A stretch of 64,000 bases of DNA, taken from assembly GCF_002127325.2 (NCBI RefSeq), contig NC_035443.2, positions 119,998,462 to 120,062,461 on the forward strand. Direction: 5' to 3'. How positions within the stretch are numbered: position 1 is the stretch's first letter; each line of letters begins with the position of its first letter. The position numbers were made by a program, and so were the translations under genes. This stretch comes from Helianthus annuus (Eukaryota > Streptophyta > Magnoliopsida > Asterales > Asteraceae). Of this stretch, positions 1 to 11,790 are shown piece after piece. The notes beneath the pieces are model-generated. The model did not search any database and was not told the DNA's origin. It saw only the letters and a program-made list of their open reading frames with translations.

Positions 1-752
1 GGGAGCACTTAGAGACTACTTGGAGCTTAAAGAACAATCTTGGATCTTGGTTTTTATGTTTCTTATTTCTATGAACATTAAGACTTGTATGATGATGTTG
101 ATTCAAGCCATGAGTGGCTAAACACCTTGTGATCATCCTGGATTGAAGGTTTGCTTGAGACATTTTATGTTTGATTTCCTAATTTCTAGAATAACAATCT
201 TTATCTTAATGATTTGTTCATTATGATGTGTGATTGCTTTGCTGTAAATTGTTGATTCTTATGTCAAACTAATTAGAAACCATACGTTCTTGGTGCCGTT
301 GGCAATCAAGATATCATGGGTATAGTTAGGCTTGGGTAAGGGTTGATTGATCATCGGGCAACAACCTCACGTTCTAGGAATATGAGTACTTAGTTCCCTT
401 TCATCACTGCAAGTAGTCACACATGAGCTTTGTCGATGTAGTTCTTTCTAGTGGAATGATAACATGAATGTCAATTAAAACCGGAAGTCTAGGATGGTCA
501 TTTTTCTCTAATTTGTTTACAACCAACACTTTCATTTTGCAATCATAATAGTAATTTTAGTTTTTAAAAGTCAATCAACCAAACCAACTCTTTGAATTTA
601 CTTTTCTTGCAATTAGTTTAATTTTAGTTAACTTAGACACGCTTTCAAATAACACATATTCCACAAACTCCATGTGTTCGATACCCACTTGCCACTATCT
701 ATTTAGTAGTAATTGGATTAAATTTGATTGTGACCACGACATCACGTCAGTG
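1..752 (+). repeat. Degenerate Tat/Athila-type gypsy LTR end
   Basis: Non-coding. The stretch resembles the 3' part of a plant Tat/Athila LTR: it has a 'gagtggctaaacacc' box like the 'gagtagctaaac' box in element F's LTR. It ends in an AT-rich run, then 'cacgtca', then 'gtggcgcg', which could be a decayed start of a tRNA-Asp primer site (TGGCGCCGTTGCC). The left end lies outside the window and no partner LTR is visible, so this is a family-level guess. Confidence 0.3.
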
Positions 753-1452
753 GCGCGACAAGTCAATTTTTCCAGCAACTTTTGTTTAAAAACCTGCACA
801 TTTCAGGCAAACCATATTTTACGAAAATGAGCATAACTTGCTCATTTTTTATCCGATTTGGCTCACGTTTCTTCCCACGTGATCGTAATTTAATTCTCCA
901 TCATATGGAGTTAACATCCGACATCCGGATTAACAAAATTTTAGACTTTTAAACCTTTGGCTTAAAAATGTAATTATGAACTTTTGACCCGTTCATGTAT
1001 CAATCAAACAAACATGTTTGTTTGATCCCTATTTTCTTATGAACTTTACAAGTTCAATATTTTCTATCTTATTAGGTTCAAATCACGGATTTCATAATTA
1101 TTTTAAATCCGTTTTTGCTCATATGCTTATTTTGACCCGTTAAGGGATTTTAAGCATATTTTATACACGAATCGCTTCCATTCGTATCTAGCATTTTATT
1201 TACACATTTCTTAGCAAATAATCTTCCTCTACAACTATATTTGAGTCGGATTTAATGTGGTAATTTATAAATTCCGAGTTTTACCCCTCGGATCATTATT
1301 TTACGGCAAAGACTCTTATAGAGTCAATTGACCAAAGATTTACATCTTTCGCTTTTGATACTTATTATAAGTATTTATTTAATCATAAAACTCGTTTCCA
1401 AACAACCTTTAAAGGTCATTTTCTCATTTTAGCTTACAAGGGCGTTTGGTCC
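753..1452. repeat. Non-coding gypsy LTR-like sequence, left of element A
   Basis: AT-rich with no credible ORF. The phrase 'acgaaaatgagcataact' also occurs in the LTRs of element E (near 31907 and 41072), which suggests gypsy LTR material. The sequence resumes after element A at 26301, since A is bounded by a GGTCC duplication. Confidence 0.35.
1448..1452. repeat. Target site duplication of element A (left copy)
   Basis: GGTCC directly before the 5' LTR; the same five bases follow the 3' LTR at 26296-26300. This ties together two LTRs 24 kb apart and shows that everything between them lies inside one insertion. Confidence 0.9.
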
Positions 1453-1858
1453 TGTTAGTGCACTATGTCTATTGACTTCGTCTTGAATCGCGTCATGTAA
1501 TGAGATAGGATAGGATAACCAGTGCTAGAAAAGATTTTTACATAATTGGTGGTGACTCCACTTGAAAGTGCCAGAGACCATTTCAAGCGAAATCATATTA
1601 AGCTGATTCCGCTTAAAAGTGTCCTTGGCCATTTCAAGCGGAATCACATCAATATATATAGGGGCACTTGGTTTTTCATTTGTAACTTTCGGATCTGAGT
1701 AGCGAAGCTCTGCCGAATTGTCTCCAGGTTGTAACTCAGTGTTAAATCAAAAATAGAGACATTATAATTACATCGAGCGTCCGTTTCATTGATTCCGCCT
1801 TTGATTCGGATAAACAACTCTTCTGATCGACTCATTCGGGTCGTACAACGATCCTACA
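1453..1858 (+). repeat. 5' LTR of element A
   Basis: Begins TGTTAGTGCACTATG and ends CCTACA (TG...CA). It contains a TATA-like box (1652-1661). Two opposed copies of the element's core motif lie just upstream, TGATTCCGCTT near 1600 and its reverse AAGCGGAATCA near 1637, forming an inverted repeat. The partner is at 25884-26295. Confidence 0.9.
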
Positions 1859-1860
1859 AG

Positions 1861-1872
1861 TGGTATCAGAGC
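1861..1872 (+). other. Primer-binding site (tRNA-iMet) of element A
   Basis: TGGTATCAGAGC, two bases after the LTR, is complementary to the 3' end of plant initiator tRNA-Met, the usual Copia minus-strand primer. The leader box ACTTCTACACCTTC (1912-1925), present in all four related elements, lies 40 bases downstream. Confidence 0.93.
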
Positions 1873-2026
1873 TTAGGAAGAAGAGTTCAGCTTGATTGCA
1901 TCTATTTTCTGACTTCTACACCTTCTTTTTCAAATTGGACAAGATTTTATGGACAAAATGGACTAAATTTTTCACAGTACATGCGAAACAGTGTTTTAAC
2001 AAAGCCTTGAGAATATTAGACCTAAA

Positions 2027-2340
2027 TTCGGCTTAAAAGTGACAAAAATGGACCTAAAACCTAATTCCGCTTGAACGAACATCATGATTTCGCTTGAAAA
2101 GTCTAGCTGATTTCGCTTCAAATCGTAATTCCGCTTGAAATTAGCTCCTGATCTCGCTTGAATCTGCTATCTCGCTTGAAAGTTTATCTGATTCCGCTTC
2201 AAAGTAGTATTCCGCTTGAAACAAGTGATTCCGCTTGAGATTGCTGATTCCGTTTGAAGTTTTGATTTCGCTTCAAGACTTGATTTCACTTGAAGGGTCA
2301 ACTAAGTGATTTCGCTTGAAATCACTATTCCGCTTGAAAG
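2027..2340 (+). repeat. Leader motif array of element A (ATTCCGCTTGAA)
   Basis: About 15 same-strand copies of a degenerate motif with consensus ATTCCGCTTGAAA (variants ATTTCGCTTGAA, ATCTCGCTTGAA), spaced roughly 16-35 bases apart. They lie between the primer site and the gag start at 2470. The same motif occurs in the LTR upstream of the TATA box. Confidence 0.85.
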
Positions 2341-2469
2341 TGAAATTTTGTGTTGAGATCATTTCACGACAACCGAGTGTCAGTTTATTTCAAGTTGTTT
2401 GATATTGTTTGTACTAATTGGGTTTGTTTGACTGTTTGTCTCTAGGTTATAATTCAAGAAATTCACATC

Positions 2470-5456
2470 ATGTCTGAAGAATTCTACAACACGTTTTTCA
2501 ACGCGTTTACATCCGAGTCTTCCGAAATTTCAACTGTCACGCCAAAAACCATAACGAAAGCGATAAATGAGAATATTAAGCATGACAACTTCTACGGCAC
2601 ACATTCAAAACCACCAACTCTGGAAAGTATTGAAGATTATACTTGGTGGAAAGAACGGTTTATCAACTGGGCAAAAGCGTATGCACATGAAAGCTGGTTC
2701 TGTCTGGAGTTTGGATATGAACGACCAAAAGATGATAAAGGCGAAGATCTTCCACTCAAGAGATTAACCAAAGATAACAAAGCAGAATTTGCAGCTAAAC
2801 AAAGAATGATTGCTTTAATCCAATCTTCAATCAGAAATGATATCTTTGCTTTATTGCAACATGACGGATCATCAAAATCTGTCTAGGAAGCCTTGAAGGT
2901 TAAGGTAGAGGGGGGTAAACAAATCAAAAAGAACAAAATTGCTCTTTTAAAGAAAGAATTTGATTTGTTTGATAACTTGAAGGGAGAGACTGTGAGGCAG
3001 ATGATTGAGAGATTTGGTCATTTAAAAGTAGAACTTGATCGTTTTGGAATAGTTAAAACAAGAGAAGAAATCACTGATAAAATCATAGAAGCGTTACCAC
3101 GAGCTGATCAGTGGCAAACGTTTGTTTTTATTCTAAAAAATTGATGCTTTGTATGATACAATTTCTCTTGATGTTTTGATAGAAAAGATTGAAAGTAATG
3201 AACTGGAGTTACAAAAACAGAACAAGATGAGCAGTTCTTCGCATCAACAGAATGTTGGGTTGTACTACAAAGGTAATTTACCTTCGGTGAAAGCTGATAG
3301 TTCACCAAAGACAGCATTCAGTGGTGAGAGAACAAAAGAGCCACAGAAAAGCTCATCAAGTTATGATCCGGGTTACCATTCATCATCTTCAAAATCTAGT
3401 TCTGAAGAAACAGAGGAAATATTGTGTAACATTGCACTTAAGTTGAAAAATTCTCCTGCAATGAGCATTAATGCTGCTAAACAGCAAATGAGTTTTCTTG
3501 CATCTGTTCCGGAATCATATTAAGGTCTAGTTGCAGGCAAAATTGGAAACTCAGAGTTAACCAAAGAAGACTACGACCAGATTGATCCGGAAGAGATGGA
3601 ACTCATTGACATCCGCTGGTGTTTAGCGAGCTGCATCAGAAGAGCTCAGAGATACATGGAGATTACCGGAAAGCAATCATTGGGCGGTCCGTCAACCAAG
3701 CTCGGATTCGACAAATCCAAAGTGACCTGCTTCAGATGTAAGCAAAAAGGCCATTTCAAAAGAGAATGTAGAAATTCGGAAGTTGCTGAATCGGAGAGAC
3801 CTTTCAACGATGATTATTACCGAAAGGCAATTTATCACCGTAGTAAAGAAGAGCCAAAGATGATTGAAGATAAATCCAGAGAAAAATCAAGAGCTTGTTT
3901 TGTAATTCAAGATGATCAAGGTTTTGACTGGAGCACAATTTGTCCAGAAGAAGATCGCTTGGAAAATGTTCGAAAAACAGCTCATCGCAGATCAATAACA
4001 GAGAAAAAACAGTTTGTTTTAGTTGCTGAAATCAAAGATGAAAACAAAGGAGAAAAAGACACAACTGTAGTCAAAGAGAAAACCAGAGAAGAGATTTTGA
4101 GTGAGAAAACTTATCGCGAAAGAAACATTGCTTTAAACAGAATGGATGAGATGCAAGAAGAGCATGAAAGTGTTGTAGACAATAAGAGATGGGATAAAAA
4201 GAGAGAGTGTTACTTTAACAGAGAAGGCGAACCAGTTGTTCCGAAGAAAGACATAATGTTTGAAGATGTTCTTCTTATAATTCCTTCATCGGCTGAATAC
4301 TATAGAAATGTTCTAAAAGATGAGACGTATGCAAAAAGGCATGAAAAGGAAATCAAATATGCCATGACATCGTGTTTGAGGAAGAGAGATGAAGAGAGAA
4401 TGAAGAGGAGTGTTGAAGAAATGTTGATCAGCTTGAAGAAAACTGCTGAAGAAGTAAAAGCTGAAGTTGTTCAAGTTGAGATTGAGAAGAATGTTGATGT
4501 TGTAAAAGAGGAAGATTTGAAAGTTGTTGAGACAGAAAAGATTGAAGAAAAATTTGAGGTGAATGAAGAAGTTGAGAAAGTTGTTACTGAAAAACAGCAG
4601 GTTGTAGAAGATGAGAAGAAAAGTGAAAGTTTGAAGGAGGTAAAGATTGAGAATTTGAAGTCTGCTAGTGATGAAGGTGCTGGTGATGAGAAGAAGGAAG
4701 AGCTGAAGCAAACAGAGGCAGCTGAAAACACCAAAGTGCCAATCACTAAGGTAAATTCTGATTCTGAAATCTTAAAACCGATTGAACAGTGCAAGAAATG
4801 CATGGAAACATGCAGAGCTTATACTGAAAAAGATGAGAAGTTCAGAACAAGAGATCTTGAATTCACTAAAATCGAAAACATTTTCAAAGCAAAATGCAAA
4901 GAAATGCTAGAAAATGAAAAAGTTTTAAAAGAAAACGATGAAAAACTTTCAGAAAAATATAAAAAATTAGAAAAAGAAAATGATATTTTGAAAGAAAAAG
5001 TTTTGAAAAAGACAGAGGAATGTGATCAAAAAGAAAATGTTTGTCAAGAAATGAAGAAAGAATATGACTCAATAAAATTGGCATATCACATTACAAAAGA
5101 GTCATATGAAAAGGTGAAGGGTGAAATGAAGTTTGTTCAATCAAGATTGAATTATTGTTTTGAAACATCAAAGGAACTAAAACGAATGTATGAAATTAAA
5201 CAAGGTGTTGTAAATTCATATATTGAAGATGTTGCTAAGCTAAAACGACAGATTGCTGATTTAGAACAGGATAACAACAAATTAAAAAAGTTATCACGCG
5301 TCATCATATGTGCTTGAACGTATTTTCAACATAAAACCGGATGGAAAAGATTCTGAGCAAAACAAGAAAGGCATTGGCTCAGAGTTTCATCAAGTTCCAC
5401 CACCAGAAAAGTTTGTATTTTATGATGATGAAAAGGTCGAAAAAGCTTTCAACATG
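2470..5456 (+). pseudogene. gag of element A, part 1 (broken)
   Basis: Encodes the capsid-like and first nucleocapsid part of a UBN2-type Copia Gag, which would package element RNA in cytoplasmic particles. The start is MSEEFYN at 2470. The helical domain is followed by the family signature LTKEDYDQID and a CX2CX4HX4C knuckle (CFRCKQKGHFKREC, 3728-3769). A Glu/Lys-rich coiled coil follows. Breaks: an in-frame TAG at 2884 where relatives have Trp; a frameshift near 3140; TAA at 3521 where relatives have Glu; and another frameshift near 5310. At 5457 it is cut by element B and resumes at 15512. Confidence 0.88.
5452..5456. repeat. Target site duplication of element B (left copy)
   Basis: ACATG, repeated directly after B's 3' LTR at 15512-15516. 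It lies inside A's gag. Confidence 0.93.
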
Positions 5457-5909
5457 TGTTAGTGCACTACATCTGTCGACTTCGTCTTGTATCGAGTCTT
5501 AGTTTTAGATTGTTAGATCAGGGCATGTTTTATAAGAAAATAGGATAGCATATAGGTTTAACCTGGTAGGTCTGCTTATGTGTCACTAGGAGGTCCGCTT
5601 ATGTGTCAGGTCCGCTTATGTGTCACTAGGAGGTCCGCTTATGTGTCAAGTCCGCTTATGTGTCCATGTACCTTGGAGGGAACCTCAACACCTATAAATA
5701 GGTGCACATAAGCGAACTACAGGAAGAGATCTTGTAACTCGTACCGAAGTGCTGCCGGATCCAGATTTGGATGTAAATTGTTATAAATCAATACAGAAAG
5801 TGTTTAAAGAGATTTGCAAGCTGATTCTATGTTGATTACTTGTTTTCCGCACCTGTAATTGACGAAAACTCCTCTGAACGACTCGTTCGGGTCGAAACTC
5901 GATCCTACA
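5457..5909 (+). repeat. 5' LTR of element B
   Basis: TGTTAG...CCTACA, 453 bp. Five tandem copies of GGTCCGCTTATGTGTC (about 5569-5664, in 17- and 23-bp units) sit just upstream of the TATA box CTATAAATAG (about 5692-5701). The promoter of the element therefore carries the same core motif as its leader. Confidence 0.93.
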
Positions 5910-5911
5910 AG

Positions 5912-5988
5912 TGGTATCAGAGCTTCAGGAGGAGGAGTTCTATAGAGATTTGCTGGATTTCATATAAAATTCTTACTTCTACACCTTC
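5912..5988 (+). other. Primer-binding site and leader box of element B
   Basis: TGGTATCAGAGC at 5912-5923 (initiator tRNA-Met). The conserved leader box ACTTCTACACCTTC is at 5975-5988. Confidence 0.92.
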
Positions 5989-6119
5989 TTTCTTCATCAG
6001 AACGAGATTTTACGGTCGAAATTCGCTCAAAATTTCACAGATTGTAGATAATTGATCATTGATAAATCCTTGAAAGTTTGAGGCTTAAATACGTGCTAAA
6101 AATGGGTCAAATCAACATC

Positions 6120-6600
6120 CGAATAGGTTCCACTTTTATGGACAGTTTGTAGATCCGCTTTTGTGACCATGTATTTTGATAGGTTCGCTCCAAATTCCTC
6201 TGTAGATTCGCTTATTTGAACACCTGGTTCGCTCATAGGTGCACTAAGTCTGTAGTTCCGTTCATTTGAACATTCTGGTCCGCTTATTCGAACATTCTGG
6301 TCTGCTCATTTGAACATTCTGGTCCGCTTATTCGAACATGCTGGTCCGCTTATTTGAACATCAGGACTTCCGCTAATTTGAACATCAGGACTTCCGCTTA
6401 TTTGAACATCAGGACTTCCGCTTATTTGAACATCAGGACTTCCACTTATTTGAGCATCAGGAGTTCCACTTATTTGAACATCAGGAGTTCCACTTATTTG
6501 AACATCAGGAGTTCCACTTATTTGAACATCAGGAGTTCCATTTATTTGAACATCAGGGTTCTACTATTGTGAATATCAGGATTTCGTTTATTTGTCACTG
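6120..6600 (+). repeat. Leader motif array of element B, including 24-bp tandem repeats
   Basis: About 20 copies of a CCGCTT-type motif. From about 6340 to 6560 they resolve into near-perfect 24-bp tandem units (TTCCGCTTATTTGAACATCA plus GGAC). Because 24 is a multiple of three the array stays open as an Asn-Ile-Arg-Thr-Ser reading frame. I regard that as a by-product, not a gene. Confidence 0.92.
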
Positions 6601-9600
6601 ATCTTGAAAAATGTACTAAGTCAACATGGATTCTGAATTTTACAATGCGTTTGCTACAACTCCTACTACTCCATCCGATATTGCTAAAAACATGACAATG
6701 GAGAATGAAACCGGAACAATGCAAAAACCCCCGAAACTTATAGGAATTGAAGATTATCACGGGTGGAAGAAAAGGTTTGAGAATTGGGTGCAGGAGAATC
6801 ATTTAAAAGCTTGGGAGAGCATCGAAACTGAATATGAGAGGCCAAAGAATACAATGGGACTTGATAAAATCATTTCTGAATTCACTGATCAAGAGAGGGA
6901 AAGTTATAAAGGAGAGAAAATGATGATCAATCTGTTACAACAAGCGGTGAAAGAGGATATATTTGTGTTACTTCAACATGATGATAATGCTCATTCTATC
7001 TGGGAAGCTCTCAAAAAGAAGTTTGAGGGAAGTACTGAGATGCTACAGAGTAAAGAAGCTTTATTAAAGAAAGAATTTGAATTGTTTACGTGCATGCCTG
7101 GTGAAACGACAAAGACTCTCATTGAGAGATATTGTCATCTTGTACGTACTATGTCACAGCTGAAGATAACCAAAACTCCGGCAGAATGGGTTGAAAAGCT
7201 TGCTGATGCATTACCGCAAAAGGAATGGGGTACATATCTGATGATACTGAAAAATTCCGGACAGTTTAGCAGGTTATCAATTGCATAATTTAGTGAGAAG
7301 TTGGAGGCACAGGATCTTGAGCAGCAGAAAATTGCTAGAATGAACAGTTCTACTCATCAACAAGATATTAAATTGTATTACAAAGGGAATGTTCAAACTG
7401 CTGAAGCCAGTCCAAAGATACAAACTGCATTTAGTGCTGGAAATCAATCTGAGCCAAGCAGTCAAGGATCTGTCAATACTAGTGGGTTCTCAACGGTAAA
7501 TCCTCCAAGTGCTCAAAGTACATCAGTTGGAAATGGTCATCTGTTAAAATGCAATGTGGCTCTACATCTTCAAAACGGACAGAATTATACTGAAGAAATT
7601 GTAAAGAGTCATATGGGGTTATTGGTCACTGCATTAGAATCTTATGAAGGGTTGATTGCCGGTAGAATTGGCAATCCAATGCTCACTAAAGAAGATTATG
7701 ACCAGATCGATGCAGAGGAACTAGAATTGATGGACATCAAGTGGGCCTTGGCGAGTGTCTTGAGGAGAGCTGAAAAGTTTAGATTGATTACAGGGAGAAC
7801 TGATTTCTTGGATGCAAACCTTTCTAACTTAGGATTTGATAAATCTAAAGTTGTTTGTTTTCGTTGCAGGGAGAAAGGTCACTTTAAAAGAGAATGCAAA
7901 AATCAGCAGCCAAGAGGAGAAAAAGATTCATTTGGAAAAGATGATTACTATAAGAAGTCAATTTATCAACAAATCACTTATCAACCAAATCAACAAAAGG
8001 CAGCTCAAACAGCACATGGTCAAATGATCGAAGATGCAAACAGGAAGGCTTACTATGGCATCGTTGATCAAGATGATGAGAAAATGGCTGAAGGTTTTAG
8101 CTGGGACAAGTTTATTCCAGCTGATTCAAATGTTCATGTGTTTATTACTCAGATTATTAAAAAGCCAGAAATGTTGAAAGAACGGATGGAAGTGTTATCA
8201 GATGAAGAGAAAAGTGAAAATAAAGAATCTGTTTCATCTGAAAACAGTTCAGCAGAAACAAGTGATAGTGATGAAGAAATTGAACAAATTAATAATGGAA
8301 AAACTCAGTTATCTTCTGATAGTTTTGAATTTTATTTTGCAGAAAAACTAAAGAAACTGAAAGAGAAGAAAACTGCAAAAGAATTGAAAAATGTCAAAGT
8401 GATTGAGAAGATTATGGAAGTTGAAAAAGTTGTGGAGGTTGAGAAGATCGTTGAAATCACAAAACCTTGTCTTACATGTTTAGAGTCTTGTAAACAATGT
8501 ATAGAAAAATATGAGAGGTTTAGTGAGTTAGAAAAGTTGAAAGAAAAGTTGTTGTTTGATGTTAAGAATCTGAAAAAGTCATATGATGTATTGAATAGAC
8601 ATGTGAATGGTCTGGAGAAGACTAACTCAGAAACAGAAAAAGCTTTGAAGATGCTAAATGCAACAATGATGACAAAGCAGAAAGAGATCAACATGTACAT
8701 AGAAGAATGTGCAAAAAGGAAGAAAGAGTTGGAGAATGAAGCAGCTGAGAATGAAAGAATCAGAAGATTGCTGCAGAGTTACAAAGGTTGTGACTACATA
8801 ATCGATAGAATTTATCCAACAGTTGAAGGTTTTGAAGCATTTAAAGGTGAAGAAACAAAGTCAAAGAAGAAGAAGGATACTGGTAAGAAACAGGGTTTCT
8901 GTTATAATAAGTGTCCGCCTCCGATTTGGGAAGGGTACTCGCCTACAAAACCTAATGAAGAAGAACTAAAACAGGCGGTCAATATTAAGCTAGAATATGA
9001 GATAACCGATGTTTTACCAGACAATATTGATGTCACGTTCACAGCGTCCGACACAGATCATGAGTCAGAACTGATAAAACGAGTGGTCGATCAGGTGTTG
9101 GATAAGGATGAGGAGTCAGAGTCAAAGTCCGAGTCCGAAAGTTCGTTTCAGTCAGTCGGGAGTTCAAATTCGTCCGAAAAGAGTTCGAAATCATCGGGAA
9201 AACGGGTTTATAGTAAAGAATTTTTGCTGTCAAAATCTAATTTGAATGATGAAACGTTTGAAGTTGCATATACTTTGAATGATTCTGACAAATTATATTT
9301 TGATAAGGAGTTTCCAATAAGAGGTGTTAAACCAGAGATGATCAAAAAGGTTTTCAAATTAACAGAAATTAATATTTCTGAAATAAAAGATGAAAATCTT
9401 AAAGTAAAACCTAAACCTTACACCTCAAGGGTACAACAACGTTTAAACAAGAAAAAGGGTTACAATTCTGGTTCTGGTTTTCAAAAGAAACCAAACCAAA
9501 ATCGTAGCTACAAAAAGAAAGGAATTGGTTTTATTCCACCAGAAAACTATAAAAATGAAAAATCTTCTAAAACAAATACCAAATTTGTTTCAGGTACAAG

Positions 9601-10390
9601 CTCGGAAGAGGAAGCAAAGAGCCCATTCTGGAAACAATCTAACCAAGAATTTCTTGCCGAGAAGAGAAAGAATGGAGCTTATGTTAAGAAAGAGACAAGA
9701 ACCTGTTTCCGATGCAATGAAGCTGGTCACATTGCATGGAACTGTGCGAAAGCGACAAACACAAAATAGGGAGTTTCTGGAAAACTGAAAGAAGTTATTG
9801 TTGATAAAACCGAACCACCAACTGAAAAATTTAAAGTTTTCAAAAATTCAACATTTGAAGTTGGTGAGTGTTCGAAGAGATTTTACAGGCGTAGTGTGAA
9901 ACTTGACAACCAAAAATGGGTTGTTAAGAAATCTGAAGTAAAATGTCACACCCCCAAAATCCACCTGCGGAGTATCACCGCTTGGGAGCGTGACTGACCA
10001 GGATCAAGCCACCAATCATATTGAACATGTAATTAATATATAAAATAAATGTCATTCAATCACCAATATGAAAGGTGTTCAAAACATAAGTATGTTTAGC
10101 GGAAGCGTATAATTAAAACCCATCACAATAAAGTATCAAATGTCGTAAGTGTTTAACAAGACAATCACGATCCAAGCCCACAACGACCAGCTCCTCCCTG
10201 TGCAAGCTCCATGTATCTAACGACCTGCAAGGCATGTAACAGAGGATCAACAACTAGTTGAGCGAGTTCACAGAAAGTAAATGCATAATTGTAAGTTCGT
10301 TCGTAACATGTGGCTCTACTGGGCCGAAAGTACGTTCTATTGGTGGGGGCTTCCCATGTTGTATAACCACTAGACTATTCGTAATCATAA

Positions 10391-10690
10391 GTGTTCTTCA
10401 CAACCGAGAACAGTAGTACGTACAAGCTTTACGTAGGTTTACGTAAGTATCCTTCACAACCGAGGATAGTAGTAAGTATAAATACACGTAGGTTTTACGT
10501 GAGTATCCTTCACAACCGAGGATAGTAGTAAGTATAAGTATACGTAGATTCTACGTAAGGGTCCTGCACAACCGAGGACAGTAAGAAGCATATGCATATG
10601 TGGGCTTTACGCATGTGTCCTGCACAACCGAGGACAGTAAGCAGTATAAGCATACGTAGGTTTACGTATGTGTCCTGCACAACCGAGGAC
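10391..10690. repeat. 56-bp tandem repeat in solo LTR G
   Basis: About 5.4 degenerate copies of a unit containing 'cacaaccgagga(c/t)agta' and 'tacgtaggttttacgt', about 56 bp apart. Each unit carries short palindromic TACGTA-like sites. Confidence 0.85.
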
Positions 10691-11059
10691 GCTGGTATGG
10701 TAGTCTAGTGGTAGTGTCAGTATGAATCTATTCAACCTTATTCCTTCAATCCCATTCCCAAGCCCTTGGGAATCCCATGCCTTAGTAAGGGTGTGAACTC
10801 ACCTTGGTTTGCTCGGTATGCTAGGCTCTAGGGTTTATTAAATGTCCAGGTCCGTTACACACGACCTAGGATACATTGCACATGATTCATTCAATTAGGG
10901 TTTACGAATCCTTGATATTCAAGCAACTGTGCTCTGTGTGTTTATTGTGTACATGATGTTATCACATAGAATGTTCACACATGCAAGATTATACTGTTGT
11001 ATTAAATGTCATACAATCATATACCGAATCATACAGTAAGGTTGACACACACATCACTT

Positions 11060-11790
11060 GTAAAGTTCGGACTATATAAATACCATATGAAATTTAGACT
11101 GTGTACCTCACATGAAAGTCTTGTATCATCAAAAGTCGGACAAGTATGTCATATGTGAAATTTGAACCATTAATTATACACACTATGTTTTAATTTCAAA
11201 GGTCGGAGCATCACACAAGTAAAAGGTCTGACACACATCATTTACACAAGAAACTCGGACCTAAGGGCCTCCCCCTCACAAAGTCGGACAACATGATACT
11301 TATGCAAAACTCGGATCAATCATGACCATAAACAAGTTCGGACTAGGTACATCACAACAAACTCGGACATGGGAGTTTTTCCTTCACAAAAGTCGGACAA
11401 GGACTTCCCTAGCATTTAAAAGTCGGATATATATACTTTACCACTTAAAGTCGGACTAGTGTGACACCCTCATAAAACTCGGACATGAGTTGCTCATGAA
11501 ACTCGGACCAAATTAAAGGGGGAGGGGGTCTAAAACTCGGACAAAAACTCCCACCCTTTAATAAAGCTCGGACATCATAAGGGGGGGTTAAACTCGGACA
11601 TAGTGCAAAGGTCGGACCCCTTTGTGTTGTTTTAAAAGTCAGACACATCAATATATAAGAACTCGGACCATGTGTGTTTATGAAACTCGGATCCTTTGCA
11701 TCAAATCACTTATTTCCTTAAAGGTCGGATCCTTATCACTATAACAAAACTCAGACAATACAATCCAAAGCTCTGACCTAAACCACGGAC
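11060..11790. repeat. CGGAC motif array in solo LTR G
   Basis: About 22 copies of AA(A/G)(C/G)TCGGAC, all in one orientation, roughly 25-30 bases apart with unrelated spacers. The sense strand of the LTR would read GTCCGAGTTT/GTCCGACTTT. Non-coding. Confidence 0.8.

Noticed and set aside
1861..1872. tRNA-like match TGGTATCAGAGC as part of a tRNA gene
   Set aside because: Only the 12-base primer-site complement is present beside LTRs; no cloverleaf can be drawn.
4313..4803. Long minus-strand frames opposite A's gag
   Set aside because: They are the antisense shadow of a Glu/Lys-rich coiled coil (reads as Phe/Leu/Ser-rich); no independent support.
6354..6572. Open frame of repeated Asn-Ile-Arg-Thr-Ser units
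   Set aside because: It is the translation of a 24-bp tandem repeat in B's leader, without codon-level conservation in other elements.
10385..10690. Tandem repeats in G considered as a CRISPR array
   Set aside because: Units are degenerate and contiguous without unique spacers, and the setting is a plant LTR.
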